In this document: positions 25,638 through 32,685 of the stretch, piece by piece
How the letters are laid out: each line of letters opens with the position of its first letter
How positions within the stretch are numbered: position 1 is the stretch's first letter
Source of the DNA: a bacterium
GTDB lineage: Bacteria; Orphanbacterota; Orphanbacteria; Orphanbacterales; Orphanbacteraceae
NCBI GenBank assembly: GCA_025782575.1
Contig: JALGYY010000046.1
Span: 1 to 64,000 of the forward strand
Direction of reading: 5' to 3'
DNA: 64,000 nt
Notes under the pieces: generated by a model
What the model saw: the letters and a program-made list of their open reading frames with translations, nothing else
Databases searched by the model: none
What the model was told of the DNA's origin: nothing
Position numbers and translations under genes: made by a program

Positions 25638-27407
25638 TCAGGGGGTGTCTGCGGTGTAAATCTTCAGGCGGTTCCCCGGGAAAATAGTGGTCCTCAGCCC
25701 GAGGCCGTTCCAGCGTGCAACCTCTTCGGCCGGCACGCCGTAGCGCCGTCCGATCCGATCGAGCGATTCTCCCCGTCGAACCACATGGATGATCGGCCCT
25801 TTCCGGGAAAGTTCGAGTCCGAAGTTGGCTGCTTTTCCGGCGGTCAGGAAAAGGGATAGGTTTTCCCCGGCACGAATCCTGGATGAGCGGGAGATGCCGT
25901 TCCAGTTCCTGAGTTCCGAAAGGCCGATATCGAAGCGGACGGCGATCTCACTGAGAGTATCGCCCGACCTGACCAGATAGCGGTAGCGGGTTCGATCGCC
26001 GCTGTTTTCCGGGGGGGGCGGGGTACCAGCCCGGGCCTTTCGGCTTTCGCCGGCAGGTGGCGGCGCCACAGCCATATTGGTTCTCCTCGGGATCAGAAGC
26101 TTCTGGCCCGCGCGAATCCTGTGGGAATTTCGAATTTTGTTCATGTCGGTAATGGCCCGGCTGCTCGTTCCGAAGCGGCCGGCGATTTCCGAAATGGTAT
26201 CGCCGTTCCGTACACGGTACTGCTCCCATGTGACCCTCTTCTCACGAGGGAGTGTGAGCAGGCATTTCTGGACACGTGATCCGGTCCCCGGCGGAACATG
26301 GACGAAGTAGGAGGGCCTGGTCGGGGGGGTGACCGACCGCCTGATTGCCGGATTCATCGCTTCGATATCTTCGAGGATGGCGCCTGAACAGTGGGCGATC
26401 GCTTCGAGGCTTGTCGCCCCGTGAATTTCGATCGTCTCGTATTCGATCGCCGGGTCATGGACGAAGAAGAAGCCATACTGCTCCGGGTTCCGGCCGATCT
26501 CGAGGGCTGCAAGAAACTTGGGGACGTAATCCCTCGTCTGCCTGGGGAGCCTGCTCAGGAGCCAGAAATCCCGCGTCCCGCTTCGGCGAATCTCTCTTCT
26601 CACACGCGCTTCTCCACAATTATAAGCGGCGAGAACCAGATACCAATCGCCGAGAGACTCGTACAGATCCTTCAGGTGACGGGCGGCGGCAAGTGTCGCT
26701 TTTTCCGTATCCCGCCTGTCGTCATACCACCAGTCGCTCTTAAGACCGTAGAGCCTTCCTGTTCCGCTGATGAACTGCCATGTCCCGACGGCGTGCGACC
26801 GGGAGTAGGCGTTCGGGTTCATCCCGCTCTCGATCATGGCAAGGAAAAGGAGATCGGTCGGGATTCCTTCATCGCCTAGAATTTTTTCGATCATCCCTTT
26901 GTACTGCCCGGAGCGAGCGAGCCAGCGATCGAAACTCGTCCGACCCCGTCCCTGAAAGTAATCGAGCCATCGTTCCACCTTGGCGTTCCGAGTGAAGGGA
27001 ACCGAAAACGCGGGTGTTTCTTTAGCGGGAGGGGGAGGGGGGGATATGTCGATCTCGGTAAGGTGGGAGATGCACCTTTCCCGGTAGTAGATGAGCTTGG
27101 CTTCGAGAAGAGCGGCTGAACGGCGCAATCGGTAGTCACCGGCGTTCCTTGCTCCGTCCTCGATCAATCGATCGAGCGTTCTTTCGAACGTGGTAGCCGC
27201 CGCCTGCCAGGAGCCGGCGCGATACAGGTCGATTCCCCTTTGGTAGAGAGCCTCCGCTTCATCGAGGGCGGCGGGGGCGATGTCAGAAATCTCACGCCCC
27301 TTGCCGGTGATCGGCGTTCCCGGCGGAGTGGCCGGTGATCGAACAGCACAGCCGAAGATTCCAGGGGAGATCAGAACGAGGAGACTGAGCGCCAGCTTGG
27401 TTCGCAT
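25638..27407 (-). CDS. MltD-like membrane-bound lytic transglycosylase with three LysM domains
   Basis: Cleaves peptidoglycan glycan strands from the outer-membrane face. A lipoprotein-type leader ends in GIFGC (C20). A TPR-like helix pair (about 45-85) precedes the SLT domain with catalytic E193 (FLAMIESGMNPNAYS), GTWQFISGTGRLYGL and LAAYNCGEARVRR. Three LysM peptidoglycan-binding modules follow at about 396-440, 476-520 and 540-584. The order and length (589) fit MltD. It meets the Wzi-like gene tail to tail with four bases between. Confidence 0.93.
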   Translation of the reverse strand: MRTKLALSLLVLISPGIFGCAVRSPATPPGTPITGKGREISDIAPAALDEAEALYQRGIDLYRAGSWQAAATTFERTLDRLIEDGARNAGDYRLRRSAALLEAKLIYYRERCISHLTEIDISPPPPPAKETPAFSVPFTRNAKVERWLDYFQGRGRTSFDRWLARSGQYKGMIEKILGDEGIPTDLLFLAMIESGMNPNAYSRSHAVGTWQFISGTGRLYGLKSDWWYDDRRDTEKATLAAARHLKDLYESLGDWYLVLAAYNCGEARVRREIRRSGTRDFWLLSRLPRQTRDYVPKFLAALEIGRNPEQYGFFFVHDPAIEYETIEIHGATSLEAIAHCSGAILEDIEAMNPAIRRSVTPPTRPSYFVHVPPGTGSRVQKCLLTLPREKRVTWEQYRVRNGDTISEIAGRFGTSSRAITDMNKIRNSHRIRAGQKLLIPRRTNMAVAPPPAGESRKARAGTPPPPENSGDRTRYRYLVRSGDTLSEIAVRFDIGLSELRNWNGISRSSRIRAGENLSLFLTAGKAANFGLELSRKGPIIHVVRRGESLDRIGRRYGVPAEEVARWNGLGLRTTIFPGNRLKIYTADTP

Positions 27408-27446
27408 CCTTACACCAGCTTTCGCTGCGAGGGATCGATCACGGGA

Positions 27447-29351
27447 CTAAAAAGCATCGCCCAGTTCTCCTCGATTATAGGCCCGCTCCAGTGCCTGGAG
27501 CCACTCCTCAGCCGCCTTCAGCTCCGGGTCGTAACGAAGGGCGAGCTTCAGCTCCCGGACTACGCTCGCATACTCTTTCCGCCACTGGAGAATGCGCGCC
27601 TTTCCGTAGTGTGCCAGAGCGAGTGACGGGTCTAGCTCGGCTGCCTTCTCGAGATCGCTCCAGGCACCTTCATAGTTCCCGGTTTCAATTCGAAGATTCC
27701 CCCGATTGAGCCAGGCATGAGCGAACCCTGAGTCTGCGTCGATCGCTTTCTGATAGCACTCGGCCGCTCGGAGCGTGTCACTCCTGTTCTCCACGATCGT
27801 ACCCAGATTGTTCCACGCAGGGGAATAGGTCGGGTCGACCGTGAGGATCCTAACATAGAGGCTCTCTTCCTGTGCTTGATTCCCTTCATCGCGATAGCAA
27901 TCGGCAAGACGGATCATGACATCTACGTTTACCGGATCGATTCGGAGAGCTTCCAGGAATCCGGTCTTTGCCTGCTCCAATCGGCCCGCCAGATAGTGGG
28001 AGCGCGAAGTGATTGTCAGCTCGTGTGCCAGATGAGTGTCCCGAGGATCTGATCGTACGTCCTTCTGGGTTCTCTTTTTCGGAGTCACATATCCAAGCGC
28101 TTCCAGAGTATTCTTCTGCTCTTCCGAAAGATCGGCCTCGGTCTTCTCTTCCTCCATGGTTGGCTGAGCCTCTCGGACCCGTTTCAGCATCCGTCCGAGG
28201 CGAGTTGCTTCGGCACGCTCCGTCTCCACGAGATCATGTAATTCATGGGGATCGCGGCCCAGATGGAACAGCTCTCTCCTCGTCCCTTCGACCAGTTTCC
28301 AGTCCCCGCTTCGGACGGAGTGGAGCGGTGCCCAGCCGTAGCCATAATAACCGTAGTAGCTTTCAGCATAGAGCGGGCGATCGGGGTCGGGCGGTTCGCC
28401 CCTTATGCCAGGAACAAGGCTCTTACCCTGCCATTCCTTTTCGCGGGGAAGAGAGAGCAGTTCCGCCACAGTTGGCAGAAAATCGACGGTTTCGGCCGGC
28501 CAATCGACCAGGACCGGTCCCGAGCCGTTCGGCAGTCGAATGATCCAGGGAATGGCGAGGGTCGTTTCGAACAGCAGTAGGCCGTGCTCCGATTCGTCGT
28601 GAGCGCCGAGCCCTTCCCCATGGTCGGAGAGGACGATTACGATCGTATGATCGAGCTCTCCCGTCGACTCCAGTTCTCGCAGTATGCGGCCGAGTTCTCT
28701 GTCCGCCCGGAAGACCTCCGCGCCGTAGTCCGAAGAGGCGGCTTTTCCCGCAGGGCCATCCCCTTTGTAGGGGGCGTGAGGGTCATAGTAGTGCACCCAT
28801 CCGAACCAGGGGGTTTTCCGTTCCCCCAGATCAAGCCATTCGAGAAAGGCGTCCGTAACCCGGTGGGCGGATCGTTCCCATTGGCCATGCAGGCCCATCT
28901 CCGCCCCATCTCCACGGCCCCAGTCGTCGTCAAATGTTTCGAAGCCCTGGTCGATTCGAAAGCTCCTGTGAAGCACCAGGCTGCCTACGAATGCGCCGGT
29001 CCGGTATCCGCGGGCGCCCAGCCGTTCCGCCAGTGTGTTGCTTTCGTCCGGCAAGATTCGTCCATTGTGGCGAACGCCGTGGGATGCGGGGTAGAGTCCG
29101 GTGAAGAGTGTGGCATGGGAGGCGAGGGTAGTGGGGACGGCGGTCTGTGCGCTGGTGAAGAGAATGCCGTTTCGAGCGAGTCGATCGAGGTGGGGCGTGC
29201 GTGCCGTCTGGTCTCCGTACGCTCCCACAGCATCCTGTCGGAGCGTGTCGATCGTCACGAGCAATAGATTCAGTCCTGGTTCGCCCGAGCGGGGCGAACA
29301 GGCGAGTGACCCGATCAGCAGCAAAAGAAGTGCGCGGTACATGAACCGCAT
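27447..29351 (-). CDS. Sulfatase-family lipoprotein with C-terminal TPR domain
   Basis: A predicted lipoprotein (LLLLLIGSLAC at the start) with an alkaline-phosphatase-superfamily domain of about residues 25-410: metal ligands in TIDTLRQD and VLSDHGEGLGAHD. The usual sulfatase nucleophile motif (C/S)xPxR is absent; the aligned site reads VPTTLASHATLFTGLYP, so a threonine may act, as in phosphoglycerol or phosphoethanolamine transferases. From about residue 450 on come TPR repeats (NNLGTIVENRSDTLRAAECY, LNRGNLRIETGNYEGAW). I start at ATG 29351 because the leader begins there; an earlier ATG at 29432 adds a hydrophilic stretch that crosses a terminator. Substrate unknown. Confidence 0.85.
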   Translation of the reverse strand: MRFMYRALLLLLIGSLACSPRSGEPGLNLLLVTIDTLRQDAVGAYGDQTARTPHLDRLARNGILFTSAQTAVPTTLASHATLFTGLYPASHGVRHNGRILPDESNTLAERLGARGYRTGAFVGSLVLHRSFRIDQGFETFDDDWGRGDGAEMGLHGQWERSAHRVTDAFLEWLDLGERKTPWFGWVHYYDPHAPYKGDGPAGKAASSDYGAEVFRADRELGRILRELESTGELDHTIVIVLSDHGEGLGAHDESEHGLLLFETTLAIPWIIRLPNGSGPVLVDWPAETVDFLPTVAELLSLPREKEWQGKSLVPGIRGEPPDPDRPLYAESYYGYYGYGWAPLHSVRSGDWKLVEGTRRELFHLGRDPHELHDLVETERAEATRLGRMLKRVREAQPTMEEEKTEADLSEEQKNTLEALGYVTPKKRTQKDVRSDPRDTHLAHELTITSRSHYLAGRLEQAKTGFLEALRIDPVNVDVMIRLADCYRDEGNQAQEESLYVRILTVDPTYSPAWNNLGTIVENRSDTLRAAECYQKAIDADSGFAHAWLNRGNLRIETGNYEGAWSDLEKAAELDPSLALAHYGKARILQWRKEYASVVRELKLALRYDPELKAAEEWLQALERAYNRGELGDAF

Positions 29352-29386
29352 GTTAGCGCGAACAGTGCCCAACGGGCAAAAGGAAA

Positions 29387-29412
29387 CCCCCGGCCGGCGA
29401 TTCGGCCAGGGG
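29387..29412 (-). terminator. Rho-independent terminator after secreted-protein gene A
   Basis: On the minus strand an approximately ten-pair GC-rich stem (CCCC-GGCCG paired with CGGCC-GGGG, one mismatch) with a six-base loop is followed by TTTCCTTTT. It separates this gene from the downstream sulfatase gene. Confidence 0.75.
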
Positions 29413-29447
29413 TGAATCCGGTTTTCGATCAAGCCGCTTCTTCAGAT

Positions 29448-30176
29448 CTACTTGAATAGGCTTTTCACATCGCCCCAGGAGGCGTCTTCCGTGGCTGTGA
29501 TGCTGTACCAACTGGCATCCATCATGAAGTCGACCGGACCTATGCCGTCACTGAAGTACAGCGGCGGGCAGTACTGGGTCCGACTTGGCCTACCGTAGTA
29601 CACGCTGTTGCCGGTCCCGGCACCGATGCCGAGGCAATTCGGTCCACCGGCTGCATTCGACTCGTTGTCGTCCGTACCGAGGTACGGAAGAGTGCCGGCA
29701 TCGAATGTCGCGCTAATGACCGCCATATTTCCGCTGACGCAGCCGAGGCCTGGGAGCAGGTTCCAGCGCTCAACCGGATCACTGTTGGCGAGCGATCCCA
29801 GGGAGGCTCCGACCTTACAGCCAATGGAATCGGCCTCAAAAAGGTTATAGCTGACTGTGAAACCACGTTTGGGGGAGGTGAAGCGCCAGTACCAGAAGCC
29901 TTGCGTGTTGCAGATGATCGCGCCAGGTAGTTTGCCGCAGTCGCCGACCAGATCGAAAATGACGCCAACCTCGTCGCCGGCGGCGAATCCGCTGTAAAGC
30001 CAGATCCATCCGGAACAGAGATTGTAGTAAATTATGGAGCAGTTGCCGGCGCCGGCACCGCCCACCTTGATATCTTCCACACCAGTCTGCACGGCACTCC
30101 TAGGCAGGTTGACATCAGCGAACAGACTCAGGGCGAGCGTCAGGCTAAGGAGTGTAATCAGAAGCAGCTTCTTCAT
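29448..30176 (-). CDS. Cys-rich secreted protein A of unknown function, SWG-type C-terminal tail
   Basis: 242 residues with a clear signal peptide (MKKLLLITLLSLTLALSLFA). The mature part is rich in Gly, Trp and Tyr, and has about eight cysteines (NCSIIYYNLCSGWIW, LVGDCGKLPG, LGCVSG, NCLGIGAGTGN, QYCPP), which suggests disulfides in an extracellular beta protein. It ends EDASWGDVKSLFK. It is a close paralogue of the neighbour at 30399. A ribosome site GGAGG precedes ATG, with its own promoter (30274-30303) and terminator (29387-29412), so it is likely well expressed as a single transcript. I do not recognise a functional family. Confidence 0.8.
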   Translation of the reverse strand: MKKLLLITLLSLTLALSLFADVNLPRSAVQTGVEDIKVGGAGAGNCSIIYYNLCSGWIWLYSGFAAGDEVGVIFDLVGDCGKLPGAIICNTQGFWYWRFTSPKRGFTVSYNLFEADSIGCKVGASLGSLANSDPVERWNLLPGLGCVSGNMAVISATFDAGTLPYLGTDDNESNAAGGPNCLGIGAGTGNSVYYGRPSRTQYCPPLYFSDGIGPVDFMMDASWYSITATEDASWGDVKSLFK

Positions 30177-30273
30177 GAGTTTGAATCCTCCCTGGAAAGA
30201 GCAATTCGCTAAGAAGCGCGTTCCGGGAAGTCGCGTCTCGATTGATGCAGGTGATTTCGTTTAACCGGGTAAT

Positions 30274-30303
30274 GTATTAGCATATCCAGGAAATTGTTGT
30301 CAA
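30274..30303 (-). promoter_or_regulatory. Sigma-70-like promoter for secreted-protein gene A
   Basis: On the minus strand TTGACA (30298-30303) and TAATAC (30274-30279) are 18 bases apart with TGC before the -10. Transcription would start about 90 bases before the ATG at 30176. Confidence 0.65.
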
Positions 30304-30339
30304 TCATCCTCCCCAAATGTCCCAACAGGCAAAAGGAAA

Positions 30340-30366
30340 CCCCCGGCCGGTAAAACCGGCCAAGGG
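30340..30366 (-). terminator. Rho-independent terminator after secreted-protein gene B
   Basis: A perfect seven-pair stem GGCCGGT/ACCGGCC with an AAA loop (30345-30361), extended by a C/G run, followed on the minus strand by GTTTCCTTTT. It lies between gene B and the promoter of gene A. Confidence 0.75.
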
Positions 30367-30398
30367 TGAATCCTCTTGATCGATCAGCTTCTTCAGAT

Positions 30399-31127
30399 TT
30401 ACCTGAAGAGGCTCTTAACATCGCCCCAGGAGGCGTCTTCCGTGGCGTTAGTCCCGCAGATCCAACCGGCATCCATCATGATGTCGACCGGACCAATGGC
30501 GTCGCCGAAGTACTGCGGCGGGCAGTACTGTGTTGCGCCTGGATTACCGTAGAACACGCTGTTGCCTGTTCCGGCACCGATGCCGAGGCAATTCGGTCCA
30601 CCAGCTGCATTCGACTGGTTGTTGTCCGTACCCATGTACGGAAGCGTACCGGCATCGAACGTAGCGCAGATCACGGCTTGGTCACCGGTCACACAGCCGA
30701 GGCCTGGAAGCAGATTCCAGCGTTCGGCCGGATCCGAGAACGCGAGTCCACCCGTCTGTGCGGTCTTGCAACCATTGGCGTCAACCTCAAAGAGGCCGTA
30801 GCTAACGGTGAAGCCGTAAGTCGGGCTGGTGAAACGCCAGTACCAGAAGCCATGAGTCATGCAGCAAGTCTCGCCAGGGAGCTTGCCACAGTCGGCTACC
30901 AGATCGAAAATGACGCCAACTTCGTCACCGGCGGCGAATCCGCTATAGATCCAGATCCAGCCGGAGCAGAGGTTGTAGTAAATGATGGAACATGTGCCAG
31001 CGCCAGCACCGGCGGCCTTGATGTCTTCAGCACCAGTCTGCAGAGCAGTCTTGGTCTTGTTGACATCAGCGATCACACCCATGGCGAGCGCGAGGCTCAG
31101 AAAAGAAACTAGAAGCAGCTTCTTCAT
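30399..31127 (-). CDS. Cys-rich secreted protein B of unknown function, SWG-type C-terminal tail
   Basis: 242 residues, paralogue of protein A with the same length, signal peptide (MKKLLLVSFLSLALAMGVIA) and Cys pattern (TCSIIYYNLCSGWIW, DCGKLPGETCC, GCVTGD, NCLGIGAGTGN, QYCPPQYF) plus extra cysteines (ETCC, ICGTN). It ends EDASWGDVKSLFR. AAGGAGG precedes ATG. Two candidate promoters lie upstream, giving 5' leaders of about 150 and 270 bases. No function assigned; extracellular or surface location inferred. Confidence 0.8.
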   Translation of the reverse strand: MKKLLLVSFLSLALAMGVIADVNKTKTALQTGAEDIKAAGAGAGTCSIIYYNLCSGWIWIYSGFAAGDEVGVIFDLVADCGKLPGETCCMTHGFWYWRFTSPTYGFTVSYGLFEVDANGCKTAQTGGLAFSDPAERWNLLPGLGCVTGDQAVICATFDAGTLPYMGTDNNQSNAAGGPNCLGIGAGTGNSVFYGNPGATQYCPPQYFGDAIGPVDIMMDAGWICGTNATEDASWGDVKSLFR

Positions 31128-31286
31128 GAGTTTGGAACCTCCTTGAAAAAGTTTGTCCTTACCGAAGCGACACCTGTCGCCTCGACCTCAAACCTAGCGA
31201 ATCTCCTCCTGATTGGGGTCCTGAGGATCTTCGCAATTCGGGAAGCTGCAACTCGCGAAAGCAGAATTTCTGCTTCCACGTGGAGA

Positions 31287-31316
31287 ATCGTATCATGAGA
31301 AGGGGTGCCCTGTCAA
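31287..31316 (-). promoter_or_regulatory. Proximal sigma-70-like promoter for secreted-protein gene B
   Basis: Minus strand: consensus TTGACA (31311-31316) and TACGAT (31287-31292), spacer 18, with TGA directly before the -10. The leader to ATG 31127 would be about 150 bases. Confidence 0.65.
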
Positions 31317-31402
31317 CCCTCTCAGTCCTCAAAACCGGGTATTTTGTTCCCGGCTGAGAGCCGGACGGGATAGGAGTGCACAAGTGATCAATATCAGGTG
31401 AA

Positions 31403-31431
31403 ATCATAGCACGCAGAGGTGAAAAGGTCAA
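31403..31431 (-). promoter_or_regulatory. Distal sigma-70-like promoter for secreted-protein gene B
   Basis: Minus strand: TTGACC (31426-31431) and TATGAT (31403-31408), spacer exactly 17, extended -10 TGC. It would give a leader of about 270 bases. Confidence 0.6.
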
Positions 31432-31681
31432 GAGTGTAACCGGATGGTGCGATTGAAGTTATCTTTCAAAAGAGCTATTTTTCAATGAATTAGGCTTTTT
31501 GGCTCCCGGATGGTTTGAAAGGGCGAATCTGCGGTCCCCGCCTGATCCCCCGCAAAAGAAGCATTTCCGCCCGATCCGATCATGATTCCGTGCTTGCCGG
31601 TACCTCCAGTCTCCTTCAATTCTGGCGTAATCGGTCGATCTGTGATAGGTAGACAGTGACCCCATGGAGGTGTGACTCGGT

Positions 31682-32668
31682 ATGAGAATCAAGCAAGTTG
31701 TCCTATTGACCGTTCTAATCGTTTTCTCAGTAGCCGGCGAAGCCGGAGCGAAGGACATCACCGTTCCCGGTGACTGGGCGACCCTGAGCGAGGCCCTGGA
31801 GCAAATCGCTGATGGAGACCGGATTCTGCTCGGTTCGGGAGAGTATGAAATCGAGTGGGCACCGGCTGAGCCGATCGGATTCAGCCTGATCGGCGAAGAA
31901 GGAGCGGAGAAAACGACGGTACGGGGCAAGAGTGAGCACTATGCCCTGATCGAGGCCAACGGTGGAGGGAAGACGATCCATCTGAGCGGGATCAGCTTCG
32001 ATCATCAGCTATCGGAGAAAGCCTACGCCGTTCTTCTCACTTCGGCCCAGGTGGAGATCAATGACTGCCGTTTCCTTGGCGGAGCGGGTATCAAAGTGGA
32101 TTCCTGCCAGGGAACCATAGAGGGAAGCCTCTTCCGGCATTGCTTCGACGGCCTGACGCTGTTCAATTCTCCCATTCTTGTGAGGGAGAACCTGTTCTTC
32201 GATATCGGGCAGCGGGGGATTGCCTGCCGGGCGTCTGAGGCTCAGATCTATCGGAACACCTTCAATCGCATTTTTGGTACGGGCATTACGATCGTCGGGA
32301 AGCGCCGCTTCCCCCAGGTTGGCGGCAGCCCGGAAAACCGGAATGTGTTTCTGCAGATCAGTCAATACTGCATCTCCAATGATTCACGAAACGAGATCGA
32401 CGCGACCCACAATTACTGGGGAGCGACAAGGACATCGACGATGGACCAGCTCGGTTATCCGGCGAATATCGATGGTATCTTCGATCACTGGGATGGCGAA
32501 AACCGTGTGAACGGTATGGTCAACTACAGTAACTGGCTGCCGTCTGCGGATCCCGACGGGAAATCGCAAGACGTCGAATTACCATTCGGGGTGGGAGTGG
32601 CCGGTGTGGCGGTAGGCCTGCTTCTGATCGTACTATTCCTGAGAATGAGGCGCTCGAACTCGTCCTAG
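31682..32668 (+). CDS. Exported right-handed beta-helix protein with C-terminal membrane anchor
   Basis: 328 residues: signal peptide (MRIKQVVLLTVLIVFSVAGEAGA), then a parallel beta-helix of the DUF1565/NosD type (ITVPGDWATLSEALEQIADGDRILLGSGEY, then short repeating turns with IEINDCRFLGGAGIKVDS-like spacing), the typical close DATHNYWGATRTSTMDQLG, and a C-terminal membrane segment (VGVAGVAVGLLLIVLFLRMRR). Such folds bind or modify polysaccharides, but no catalytic residues can be identified. ATG at 31682 follows GGAGGTG. It is convergent with the protease-like gene after it. Confidence 0.8.
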   Translation: MRIKQVVLLTVLIVFSVAGEAGAKDITVPGDWATLSEALEQIADGDRILLGSGEYEIEWAPAEPIGFSLIGEEGAEKTTVRGKSEHYALIEANGGGKTIHLSGISFDHQLSEKAYAVLLTSAQVEINDCRFLGGAGIKVDSCQGTIEGSLFRHCFDGLTLFNSPILVRENLFFDIGQRGIACRASEAQIYRNTFNRIFGTGITIVGKRRFPQVGGSPENRNVFLQISQYCISNDSRNEIDATHNYWGATRTSTMDQLGYPANIDGIFDHWDGENRVNGMVNYSNWLPSADPDGKSQDVELPFGVGVAGVAVGLLLIVLFLRMRRSNSS

Positions 32669-32685
32669 CTGCGGCCGGATCCGGA

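Larger units (their letters stand above)
29368..30176 (-). repeat. Tandem duplication, copy A (gene plus 3' hairpin region)
   Basis: The stretch from the stop-side sequence CCCAACGGGCAAAAGG through the gene start has a close second copy at 30321-31127, displaced by about 951 bases. The gene, the 3' hairpin region and the bases around the start codon (GAGTTTG beside the ATG) all recur. Confidence 0.85.
30321..31127 (-). repeat. Tandem duplication, copy B (gene plus 3' hairpin region)
   Basis: Second copy of the unit described at 29368-30176, including the AAAAGGAAACCCCCGGCCGG 3' block. Both copies are intact genes, so this is a maintained gene duplication and not a decaying repeat. Confidence 0.85.
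31128..31681. other. Divergent intergenic region with two minus-strand promoters
   Basis: 554 bases between secreted-protein gene B and the beta-helix gene. It carries the two promoters listed separately; the plus-strand side shows a ribosome site (GGAGGTG, from 31665) for the next gene but no clear promoter boxes. The rest has no gene I can support. Confidence 0.5.
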
